DNA from: Tetragonia tetragonoides
Taxonomy: Eukaryota > Streptophyta > Magnoliopsida > Caryophyllales > Aizoaceae
Direction: 5' to 3'
Length of the DNA: 64,000 nt
Assembly (NCBI GenBank): GCA_038025085.1
Contig: CM076142.1
Span: forward strand, 2,827,501-2,891,500
This document shows positions 12,560-21,378 of the stretch, one piece after another; within the stretch, counting starts at the first letter, position 1; each line of letters starts with the position of its first letter. A model generated the notes under the pieces. That model did not search any database. It was not told where the DNA came from and worked only from the letters and a program-made list of their open reading frames with translations. The translations under genes and the position numbers were made by a program.

Positions 12560-13138
12560 TTTTTTTTTTTTTTGAGAGGGGAATAGGAGACTTTTATTCA
12601 TAGAAAAGTCATACGATATCTACAATAAAAATAACCCTAGAACATACTAAATCAATAGAAACAGCAAAAAATCCGCTAACAAGCCAATATACTAGAATAC
12701 TCAGGTGCGACTCCCAACATGCATAGTAACCATGTGCTTCCTTTGATGTATCTTCATCTTTCACGGAAGTGGAGATCTTCACCACAAGTAACGCAATCGC
12801 TTGCCCACAAACCTCTGTATGATTCCGTCGATCGTGTGTATATCCGGTCCCCAAATTCATACTGCTTCTACTAAAAATCAATCGCACAATAGGCGAAAAA
12901 AGAATCTTATAGAAAGGAAGATGAGAAGATCCCTAAAAACTCCACAAAGGGAGAGAATTTATTCAACTCAGAACGAAAAAAAGTTTGAAAACAAGATTAA
13001 ACGTGATAAAAATCATCAATCGCAGGTCGAAAATGACCTAAATCGACCCTCCCAACCTGAAAATATGTTCTACTAAAAGTTAGGATTCTAGAGAAAAGGA
13101 GGAAAAAGAAAGAAGAGAGACTAAGGTTTTGAATTGTT
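12560..13138 (-). mobile_element. Poly(A)-tailed retro-insertion (LINE-derived or retrotransposed transcript)
   Basis: A T-run at 12560-12573 (poly(A) on the minus strand) follows GTAAACAAAGTT at 12548-12559, and the same 12 bp recurs at 13139-13150, so the 579 bp insert is delimited by a target-site duplication. On the minus strand an AATAAA signal (GAATAAAAGTC) precedes the tail. There is no reverse transcriptase or tRNA-like promoter. It may be a LINE with UTRs fused over a deleted ORF, or a retrocopied non-coding transcript. Confidence 0.7.
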
Positions 13139-13150
13139 GTAAACAAAGTT

Positions 13151-13280
13151 ATTTTATTAGATAACAAAAATAAGTGGAGATGACTAAGATTTTGACGATT
13201 ACGTAGTCATAAATAATTTATGACTACGTAATCGTCAAAATCTTAGTCATCTCCACCTATTTTCATTATCTAATAAAAAT
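13151..13280. repeat. Near-perfect 63 bp inverted repeat (hairpin)
   Basis: The arms 13151-13213 and 13217-13280 are reverse complements with about three mismatches and a loop of only a few bases (AATAA context). The inner 45 or so bases of each arm match perfectly. The transcript would form a long stable hairpin. It may be a foldback MITE or a young MIRNA/siRNA-producing locus; there are no TIR-TSD signals that settle it. Confidence 0.75.
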
Positions 13281-13449
13281 ACTCAACCATAACTTTCACT
13301 TTACAAGAAAATCTTTTCATATTCAAAGGGATTGATTTTTTAACCATGCTGAACACCTTTTTTTTCTTTTTTTATTTATAAAAATAAATTTATAATAATA
13401 ATCGCCTTAAGCAAATTTTTGTGATAAAGAAGATCTATGGCCTTTTTTT
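13281..13449. other. AT-rich spacer
   Basis: Homopolymer-rich spacer without a recognisable gene or repeat, ending at the first copy of the SINE target site. Confidence 0.4.
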
Positions 13450-13466
13450 GCCGACTCAAAATTGCT

Positions 13467-13634
13467 TTTTTTTTTTTTTTTTTTTTCTATAAGAACGCAT
13501 GCAATAACCCGCAAACTACACGCGCCGGTCGAGCCAATCCATCTTTAATGGGCCGACGGACTCAAATAGAGGAGAAGACCCTCCTTTAAATTGTGAAGGA
13601 GAGCACTTATCACTTGAACTCCCACCTCATCCTC
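13467..13634 (-). mobile_element. SINE-like insertion, minus strand
   Basis: A 17 bp direct repeat GCCGACTCAAAATTGCT at 13450-13466 and 13635-13651 brackets a 168 bp insert. Its left end is a 20-base T run, i.e. a poly(A) tail on the minus strand. The minus-strand 5' end (GAGGATGAGGTGGGAGTTCAAG) is weakly tRNA-like, but no good box A/B pair is visible. The size, tail and exact target duplication support a SINE or a very short LINE copy. Confidence 0.75.
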
Positions 13635-13691
13635 GCCGACTCAAAATTGCTGGTATTTATTAATGGGAGTTGAAAGCTGGAAAAATAGTGT

Positions 13692-14230
13692 GATTACCTC
13701 AAATATACATCATTCACAAACTAATTCCCAAATTAGCTTCGGTTCAAAATTATTTCCCCATATATACACCACGTAGGATAGGACTGTAGCCTGGAAGCGA
13801 ATTTAATTTTTTTTTTATAGCGAAAGGCAAAGCCGCTGTGGGCCACAGCGGCTTACCTAAGCAGCTGTGGGCCACAGCGGCTTTGCCTTTCGCTAAAAAA
13901 AAATTTCGCTTCCAGGCCACAGTCCGATCACTAATTTTTTTTTTTAGCGAAAGGCAAAGCCGCTGTGGGCCACAGCTGCTTAGGTAAGCCGCTGTGGGCC
14001 ACAGCGGCTTTGCCAATTTTTTTTTTTAGCGAAAGGCAAAGCCGCTGTGGGCCACAACTGCTTAGGTAAGCCGCTGTGGCCCACAGCGACTTTGCCTTTC
14101 GCTAAAAAAAAAAAATTAAATTCGCTTCCAAGCCACAGTCCGATCCTACGTGGTGTATATGTAGGGAAATAGTTTTAAACTGAAGCTAATTTGGGAATTA
14201 GTTTGTGAATGATGTATATTTGAGGAAATC
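13692..14230. mobile_element. Nested palindromic foldback element
   Basis: The outer arms (13692-13787 and 14140-14230) are inverted repeats of about 90 bp at over 90 percent identity; both contain CACCACGTAGGAT or its complement. Inside are inverted copies of a terminus like GGACTGTRGCCTGGAAGCGAA. The centre holds three units built on AGCGAAAGGCAAAGCCGCTG (13818-13896, 13947-14015, 14028-14104), each itself a hairpin of the GCCGCTGTGGGCCACAGCGGC type. GC content is far above the flanks. This looks like a foldback MITE with same-family copies nested or amplified at its centre. No transposase frame and no clear target duplication. Confidence 0.75.
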
Positions 14231-14303
14231 ATTCATAACACCGCCTCTTTTTTTTTTTTTTTCCATATAAGGGGAAAAACGGTAATACCTACTTCCGTAC
14301 TAC

Positions 14304-14310
14304 TTATATA
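14304..14310 (+). promoter_or_regulatory. Possible TATA box for TFIIE beta
   Basis: TTATATA about 30 bp upstream of a pyrimidine-rich, CT-rich leader (14335-14457) that ends at a good splice donor AAG|GTTAGC. It lies immediately downstream of the palindromic element. Confidence 0.35.
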
Positions 14311-14461
14311 CTGCTTTTCTTCTGGTTTCTTCTAAACTCCAAATTTAATAAGGGGTACTTCCTCGCTCTCTGTTTTGTCTCTCGTGAACCCCTAAAACTA
14401 CTCTTCTACTCTCAATTCTCTCTGCCTTTTCAATTCGACCACTTCAACAACTTTAAGGTTA

Positions 14462-14465
<4 letters not shown>

Positions 14466-14526
<61 letters not shown>
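14466..14526 (+). repeat. (CT)n microsatellite
   Basis: About 30 uninterrupted CT units just inside the inferred 5'UTR intron of the TFIIE beta gene, a few bases after the donor site. Confidence 0.9.
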
Positions 14527-14532
<6 letters not shown>

Positions 14533-15151
14533 TTGATTCTTTTGTTTTTAATTGTCAACTGAAAGTTTTAGACTTTTATGTCAATTCACTGTGTTCTAGA
14601 ATTCTAATGGTTTATATCTTTACGTTGTATATATATGTTATTGATGGATGATGCTAACGTGGAAATTGTAATTGGAAATGGATTTTGATTTTGTATGGTA
14701 AATTCTGGGTTTATTGTTGGGAAGATTTAAAGAATTGGTGTTTTAAGTTCATTGGGGTTGTTTCTAGTTTTGACTTGTTTAGTGCTGAATTGAATTGAAA
14801 TTTTGGTGGAAATTGAAGATAGAGTTGCGTTGGCAGGGGCCTTCCTGCAGTTTAATTTTACCATGGTAATTTCTTGTTTGAGAATTGATCTAGGGTAAAT
14901 TTTGCTACAATTTTTGTTGTTCGATTTCGGCCCTTTGTTCTCTTTAATTTGTTTGCCCTAAGGTATCAAATAGTACATTTTTCATAGTAAGAGTGCTTAT
15001 TATTTCCGGACTAAGGGAGTTCATATAGGGTTAATATTTCAATGTTCTTCTAGGGTTTTGTTCATTGTCACGAGCATCTAAGATTCTAAAGAATTTTGTT
15101 TTGTATTTTGGTTTTTGGTCATGATACTAAACACTGTAATAGCTTAACAAA

Positions 15152-16686
15152 GGGTATTTTGCCTAAAACTACCTTCGGTTTAGCACTTTTTGAAAAAAAC
15201 TACCTTACTTTCGCGATTTTGTGAAAAACTACCTTGTTTCCATTTTTTTTTGCGAAAGACTACCATTTGACGGAAAAATGACTAACGGGGTTAACTTTGA
15301 GTGTGGACAACTTGATTTGACCATAATACCCCTCATTTATGAACCAAAAACACGTGCCCCTCACGTGCCCTTTTTATTTATCAAAACATTTCCATTTTTT
15401 TTTTTTTTCAGTTTCAGATATCACGCATCTATAAAAATTGGATTTTTTGTGGGGAACTACCTTGTTTGGTGTCTCATTTGTTACTTAGTACCTTACATTT
15501 TTTTTTTTTTTGTGGGAAACTACCTTAGATTGCCAAATTGTTTGTTGACCAATACCCTTGACCAAGCGGCTGATGGAGTTATGCGAGCTGCCATGAGTAG
15601 AATTGGTATCGTAAAGATCGAGTAATGAAGATCAATGGATGGATGATAATTTGTCAACCAATCAAAATCAAATGGCATGGAAAAATTTGGGAAGCTGAAA
15701 ACAAAAGCTTCTGTATTTTCTTATCTCTCATCGAAAAAAATGTAGCTTTCAAGAAATTAAGCAAATGGCATATTGGTGGTTTGAATTTGGTTGATGATGG
15801 TGGGAACAGGGTAGTACAAGCACTACTGGTGTTACTGCTGTTTAGAATTAGATCATCAGAAGCAGAGGAGAGAGAAAGCGAGGTGGAAACAGAGATGTTG
15901 CGAAAGCCGAGGTTCTTGTGGAGGACCACATGGAGGTTGCGGACGGCGGAGAGGGCTGAGTTTGAGTACACAAAATCGGGGCCGAAACCGACAGAGATGG
16001 TAGAGATGTTGACATGGGGGTAAAAGGGGACGACGTGGGTGCGGAGCCAAGAAGCCACATTGGCGCGGTTGTTACCGGCGAGAGAGGGGATGAGGGAGTT
16101 TGGGATGGTGAGGAGGAGAGAGATGGAGGTGTTCGCGAAGGCGCCGATGATGGCCGGGTCCGGGTTCGGGAGCCGAACCGAGGTGACGATCTTGAGAGAC
16201 TTTATGGTGGCGACAATGGATTCCGGTGTGAATGACGATGGTCGATTGTAGAAGGTGATTCCGATGTTGTTTGTTGGGGCTGATGATGTGGTGGTGGTGG
16301 TGAGGAGAGAGAGAATTATTATTGTGAGGGTGACCATGGAAACACTACTGAGAGCCGCCATTGTTGTTTAGAGTGAGAAAGCTTGAAACCTTTCTTGGAG
16401 ATCGAATTGAGTGCAAGAAAGCTCAAAGAAATGATGAAAGATATAAAAGGGTGGGAAAATAAAATGGGGTAAAGAGGGGGAAATGATTTTGACTCAGTCA
16501 ACTAACTTAAGTGAGAGGTAATATGGTATTTTACACTCAAAGTTAACCCCCGTTAGTCATTTTTCCGTCAAATGGTAGTCTTTCGCAAAAAAAAATGGAA
16601 ACAAGGTAGTTTTTCACAAAATCGCGAAAGTAAGGTAGTTTTTTTCAAAAAGTGCTAAACCGAAGGTAGTTTTAGGCAAAATACCC
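15152..16686. mobile_element. Pack-MULE (Mutator-like) with captured glucanase 5' end
   Basis: Long terminal inverted repeats of about 153 bp (15152-15304 and 16533-16686) are almost identical, starting GGGTATTTTGCCTAAAACTA. An exact 9 bp target-site duplication CTTAACAAA sits at 15143-15151 and 16687-16695, the length made by MULEs. There is no transposase. The interior holds an antisense gene fragment with start codon and upstream region (see 15654-16361). Extra TIR-like pieces (GGGGAACTACCTTG, GGGAAACTACCTTAG) occur at about 15450-15530. The near-identity of the TIRs indicates a recent insertion into the leader intron of TFIIE beta. Confidence 0.9.
15654..16361 (-). pseudogene. Captured 5' fragment of a GH17 beta-1,3-glucanase-like gene
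   Basis: A 235-codon frame begins with a signal peptide (residues 1 to about 27, TLTIIILSLLTTTTT core). It then resembles GH17 endo-1,3-beta-glucosidases: NIGITFYNRPSSFTPESIVA, IKSLKIVTSVRLPNPDPAII, GAFANTSISLLLTIPN, WLRTHVVPFYPHVNISTISV, and FPPSSTKF followed by LLNFLKAT. Homology stops after KAT (about residue 205) and the last ~30 residues read into element DNA, so the C-terminal half of the barrel with the nucleophile is missing. At the usual acid/base Asn-Glu after the Val-Gly strand the sequence is VGFGPDF, so the donor may already have been a diverged member. It lies antisense to TFIIE beta inside the Pack-MULE. Confidence 0.8.
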
Positions 16687-17121
16687 CTTAACAAACTAGA
16701 TGTTTCTCAGAAATTTGTTTTATGGTTGGCAGTGGGATGAATTTATAAGATATTAATCTGTTCTTTGCTGTTTGTGATTTGTATGATGAGGTAAGTTAAT
16801 CAGTTGTCTGGGTGGGGTATTATAAGATGACTAAGGTTTATGATGTGGGTGGCTGCAGAATCAGAGTAAAACCATATGCTTGTTGACATTATCTTTTTCT
16901 TCTTCCTTTTTTTTTCTTTTTTTTCTTTTTTTTTTTTTTTTTTTTTTCCCCCCTGCTGTGGCATGTGAAGGGGGAAGGAGGGTTGATGGGTGGGTTAGAT
17001 AGTAAAAAGTGAACTGAGTATGAAACCATGCCCAACAGTCACATGTATCCTGGATTTCTGGTGTTCTGGAATTATGATGTTAATAGGGAATACAGGGCTT
17101 AGGGTACTTGATAATGATTTC

Positions 17122-17513
17122 GGCCTTGTTTGGTTAAATGGCCTCAAATTACATAGGAAGGCTGTATTACCATGGAACTCCATCTTCCAATGTAGGTTTT
17201 AAGTTCACGGAAATATGTTAGTTTTCACAACTCACAAGTATACTTCCGAGGAAGAAAAAGCAAAAAGACAAGTTGCCCACCTCACATGCAACCACTTACT
17301 AGCTTTGAAGGGTATAAAATGTAATTTGTGCTAATCAACATTGGGAAGTTGGACTTACCTAGCCCCCTTTTAGGTGAAGCATGAGAAGTTCAATTTACAT
17401 GGAACTTCAACTTCCATGGAAGTGGATGAACAAACAATGTAATGTTCTCTTTTCCTTGGAAGTTGAAGGTTCTTTGTTAGCTTCCATGAAGTTCCACCCA
17501 ACCAAACAAGGTC
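17122..17513. mobile_element. Small TIR element (MITE-like)
   Basis: The left end GGCCTTGTTTGGTTAAATGG and the right end, reverse-complemented GACCTTGTTTGGTTGGGTGG, form short terminal inverted repeats around 392 bp. No convincing target-site duplication could be fixed (ATGAT-like motifs occur on both sides but out of register). The interior has short repeats of ACTTCAACTTCCATGGAA type and no ORF. Confidence 0.5.
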
Positions 17514-17567
17514 ATGATCTATATTTGTGCATAATGGTATGATGACGGAGAACCCCCCCCCCTTTAC

Positions 17568-17602
17568 TGTGTGCGTGTGTGTGTGTGTGTGGGGGGGGGG
17601 GG
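17568..17602 (+). repeat. (GT)n and G-run microsatellite
   Basis: GTGTGCGTGTGTG units run into about twelve consecutive G bases, preceded by a C run. Pure low-complexity sequence. Confidence 0.85.
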
Positions 17603-17801
17603 GTGCGAGTATTAGAGTAAACACAGACATAAAACATAAGGAGAACTGGACAGTGGATTTTAGTCTTTTTGTACATACTTTGTCTTTTAAGTTTTAATTG
17701 ATCTATTATTGCTGATGTATGTGTTTGCATGTTTTTTTGTCTTTCTGCTGGCAATCATGGTATCTGGCTTTCCTAATGAGTGATGACAATGTTTTGTACA
17801 G

Positions 17802-20322
17802 ATGACGCTTCAAGAAGAGCTAACAAGGTTTCGGAAACAGCAAGAGAAGTGTCTGTCAACTTCTAAGAGTATAGCTACTGCCAGGCAGGTATCAATGAAT
17901 ACTTCCACTCCACAAAAAACAACCACAATTCTGCACACATCAATTCCGGAAAATGCATCACGGCCTCCTGCTCTGGCTGTCAAATTCTCAAATGACACAG
18001 ATAGGCTTCAAGCCATCAATAATATAAGGAATGCCCCAGTCGGAGCTCAAATGAAGCGAGTTATTGATTTGCTACTTGAGGTTAGTTAATTTTGTGTGAT
18101 TGCTTGCTTTGGATATTTATCATTCTCCAATATTGATTGTTGGTCCTTTTTCACTTGTTATAGCAGCTTTGAGGAATAAAAACTTAGATACCATGTGGCA
18201 CTAGTTTGGTACAGTGTGTCTAATGTAACTAGGCATTGATGTTACATGAATGGGTTCATATCAGTATCTGATGACTTTAGTGGGTTACCAAAAATTTAGG
18301 TGAGTTATTAAGAAAGGGGTTATAGAACTACTAGTGCTAGCAGCAGCAGTGGAATTGGTTGAATACTTGTACTGGTAGACCATCACATCTTGGCTGAATA
18401 TTTCCTAATGTTCTTGGCTTGGTTGCAGAGGAGGGAAGCCTTAACTCCAGACCAAATAAATAAAGCATGCTATGTTGATGTGAATGGAAACAAAGCTGTC
18501 TTCAAGAGTCTGAGGAACAATCCAAAGGTGCACTACGATGGGATGTGTTTCTCTTACAAGGTAGGGCATAGTGATTATATTGCACTTAGCTATTAGGCTC
18601 CAACTAAATAACATAGGTTCGTGAATAATCTCCATCTGCTCTTTCAAATGACTGTTTGCTTGATTTTCTTCTATTTACAGGCAAAACATGAAGTTAAAAA
18701 CAAGGGTGAACTGCTTGGTTTAATACGGAGATTTCCAGAGGGCATGGCAGTTATTGATCTCAAGGATGCATATCCAAAAGTGACGGAGGATTTACAGGTA
18801 TATGTGATTCTTCCTGATCTCAGTCACCTTCATGCAGGCCTCCTAGAGCATCATTAGAATAGTGCGGAGGGTCCATAGGGAGTTTGCACGACACTTTGTC
18901 AGGCATATGGAAGTTCATTCATTCTACTCCATTTTGTATGTGAGATTGCTACATAAACTCCCAAAAAATAGCATCATAAGCCATAATTTTTTAACTGGAG
19001 TGGATGAAAATCATGCCTTAAACACCATAAATTAAGATCCAGTTCTCTTTAACAATTTTTTGAGAATAGGAAGTTGAGTGATTCTCATAGCTCACAGTTT
19101 GGCACTTGTTTACCCGCAAATCCGCAATGCCCCCAAGTTGTGGGCTCCTCCTTACCACCCCCAAAAAAGGAAGAAAAACTTAACAATCATTTTCTGCAAA
19201 AGGGTAAGCAATTTCATCCTGAATCCTACCATCACATCAACATCAACATTACCCCAGTGCCTCCAAAGAGGCTCCCGCCTAGGCAGGGTAGGGGGGGGTC
19301 GGTTGTACGCAGCCTTACCCCTGTGAGAGTCTCACAGAGAGGCTGTTTCCGTTTGACCCGAGATCCGAAGTGCGACGACTATCGGCAACTTCACAATAAA
19401 TAAGAAGTGCCGACTGTTTTATGAGCTATTTTGCTTTAGTCCATTACATTCCGAAGCCAAAAAGTAGAGAAGCTTTTGGCTCCACTGGAAATTGTGGACA
19501 CAATCCTGCATCCTACCAGACAGTTTGATAAGGGAACCCCTCAGCATACTAAATGCTAATACGTGTCTCCATTTTGTTTATTCTTGTTGACAATAAACAC
19601 AAGATTGACAACCTGTAAGCTAAATTGATGATGATGGCTATTGATCTTCCTTGACGGAACTTTATTTCTCTCTTCCTTCAGTAGTTTAGCAATGTCTCTG
19701 CTATTAAGATATGTAGCTTGTTTCCGTGCGAGGCCGATGTAATCTCGTGTGCTATGATTTGCCTGTTGTTGCACTTGTGAATGTCTGGAAGGCGCTACAT
19801 TTACCCACAAGTTTTAATTTCTCATTAATTTTTGTAAAAACACATCTGAATGAAGATGACACCCTTTGTTTTCCAGAGCAGAATGTTTTGTTGTTATCAC
19901 AGTGAAATATTTAACTACAATTTATACTGCTGTGATTGATCTGCTTCAAGTCTAGCAGTTTGACATAATTTTCTCCATAGAATTTGAAAGCTGAGCGAAA
20001 AGTTTGGCTGCTCGCAAACTCTGATTCTCAAGAAGATATCGTTTATCCAAATGATCCTGGGGTTCCCATCAAGGTAGATGTTGATCTCAAACATTTCTTC
20101 CGGAGCATTGAGCTGCCACATGATATGCTTGATATTGAGAAGGATCTCCAGAAGAATGGCATGAAGCCTGCTACAAACACAGCCAAGAGGAGGGCTGCAG
20201 CACAAATTGAAGGCATTTCCACCAAGTCGAAACCTAAGAAGAAGAAGCATGGGATCAGCAAGAGGACTAAGCTCACAAATGCTCACCTTCCAGAATTGTT
20301 CCAGAACCTTTCGTCTCAGTGA
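17802..20322 (+). CDS. GTF2E2: Transcription initiation factor IIE subunit beta
   Basis: General transcription factor subunit that, with TFIIE alpha, recruits and stimulates TFIIH at RNA polymerase II promoters. Four coding exons join in phase 0: 17802-18080, 18429-18560, 18681-18797, 19981-20322 (289 aa, the usual plant length). Visible landmarks are APVGAQMKRVIDLLLE followed by RREALTPDQINKACYVDV (first winged helix), NNPKVHYDGMCFSYK, FPEGMAVIDLKDAYPKV (second winged helix), WLLANSDSQEDIVYPND, ELPHDMLDIEKDL and a basic C-terminus with KKKKHGISKRTKLTNAHLPE. The start is the ATG at 17802, preceded directly by a splice acceptor. Intron 3 (18798-19980) contains a SINE-like tail. It lies between two anthranilate synthase copies. 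Confidence 0.95.
19238..19375 (-). mobile_element. SINE/LINE 3'-end fragment (Au/TS-type tail)
   Basis: On the minus strand this reads GGAAACAGCCTCTCTGTGAG, then GGGGTAAGGCTGCGTACAAC, then CCTGCCTAGGCGGGAGCC and ends GGCACTGGGGTAATGTTGATGTTG. That layout matches the LINE tail at 1630-1757 and common plant SINE 3' ends. It lies in intron 3 of TFIIE beta. The 5' tRNA-like half is not recognisable and no target duplication was found. Confidence 0.65.
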
Positions 20323-21378
20323 CTTCTGTTGTTGGTTGGAAATGTTGCCACTATACAGGATAATTCGTTGAGATAGTCCTCTTTGGCGGGAATAGTCCAC
20401 CCCCTTTGCTGGCTACTGAAGGAAGACATTGCATATAACCCTGCATTTTATGTAAATATAGAAGAGTGAAGTATTAGGGATCATAACCGAAAACGACATA
20501 TTGACCACATTTCTTGGCCTCAAACCTGTGCAAACTGCGAAGGACTGGGAATTGCTCTTTCCTTCTGCTCCTTCTGTCTTTGTACTATATTCTGCTTTGA
20601 TTGTCGGGAATCTACTTACTGATTGTATTGAGTAGGTTAAGGCTTGGTTTCTTATTTTAGTACTTGATGCTGTGCTACTTTGTGATTGTACAGTCAAAGT
20701 TGGAACTAATTCATCGTCTCATTTTACAGCTTATCCATTTAAGTTAACCAAGGAACGCTGTCCCCGAGTTTTTGGCGATTGTTATTTAGCACATAATTTC
20801 CTTGCCAAAGCTGGTTTGGCTATGATTATTTAGCAACAGTGGGCTCATATCCCTGGGAAATGGCCAATGGGCATTGCAATTGTTCTGTGTCAAGACTCTT
20901 ACTTGGAACTTGGAAGGTCGCAGAAGTGACAAAACAGGGGAAAAATAAATATATTATGTAGCTGTCTTTGTCACAGTGATTTTGGTAGTTACTTGTCAAG
21001 ACTCTTATTTGGAACTTGGAAGGTAGCAGAAATGACAAAACAGGAATTAGTTTTTGCATTCTGTGCGCATTCTTTTGTACATAATTAGACACCATTTTTT
21101 GCCAAGAAAACATCCACATGTGAAATTTAAGGCTAGAACTATTCAACCAGCTTCCATTTCCATTCCCATGCTTAGCAATTAATTCAACTGTCATGCTAAG
21201 ACCAGATACCATAGCTGTCTTTGTTTTCGGTTAAGAGTTTACCATTTAATGACTTAAACGTGATCTTTTATTTGGTAGGCTGACTTAACGTAATCATGTG
21301 CTTTTTAAGGACTCATCTTCCCCTTTCTGTATCCACCCCCCTCCCCCTTCTATTCTCTGGTTAGCAGGCAAATCAGCA
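20323..21378. other. Intergenic region between TFIIE beta and second ASA copy
   Basis: Holds the TFIIE beta 3' UTR, a two-copy ~50 bp direct repeat (20888-21044) and the leader of the second anthranilate synthase copy. No gene seen. Confidence 0.5.
20888..21044 (+). repeat. Two-copy ~50 bp direct repeat
   Basis: TGTCAAGACTCTTACTTGGA at 20888 and TGTCAAGACTCTTATTTGGA at 20994 begin copies of about 50 bp that both end in GACAAAACAGG, differing at about three positions and starting 106 bp apart. Confidence 0.75.

Larger units (their letters stand above)
14340..17801 (+). other. TFIIE beta 5' UTR exon and 3.3 kb leader intron
   Basis: The leader exon (about 14340-14457) ends in AAG|GTTAGC. The matching acceptor is TTTGTACAG ending at 17801, so the start codon is the first codon of exon 2. 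The 3344 bp intron contains a CT microsatellite, the Pack-MULE (15152-16686), a long T-rich run (16904-16947), a small TIR element (17122-17513) and a GT/G microsatellite (17568-17602). The exon/intron reading is inferred from splice signals only. Confidence 0.55.

Noticed and set aside
13750..14016. Minus-strand ORF 13750-14016
   Set aside because: Lies wholly within the palindromic element; repeated peptide wording comes from the hairpin units.
15625..16251. Plus-strand frames in the Pack-MULE (15625-16023, 16014-16235)
   Set aside because: Shadows of the minus-strand GH17 fragment; no family resemblance of their own.
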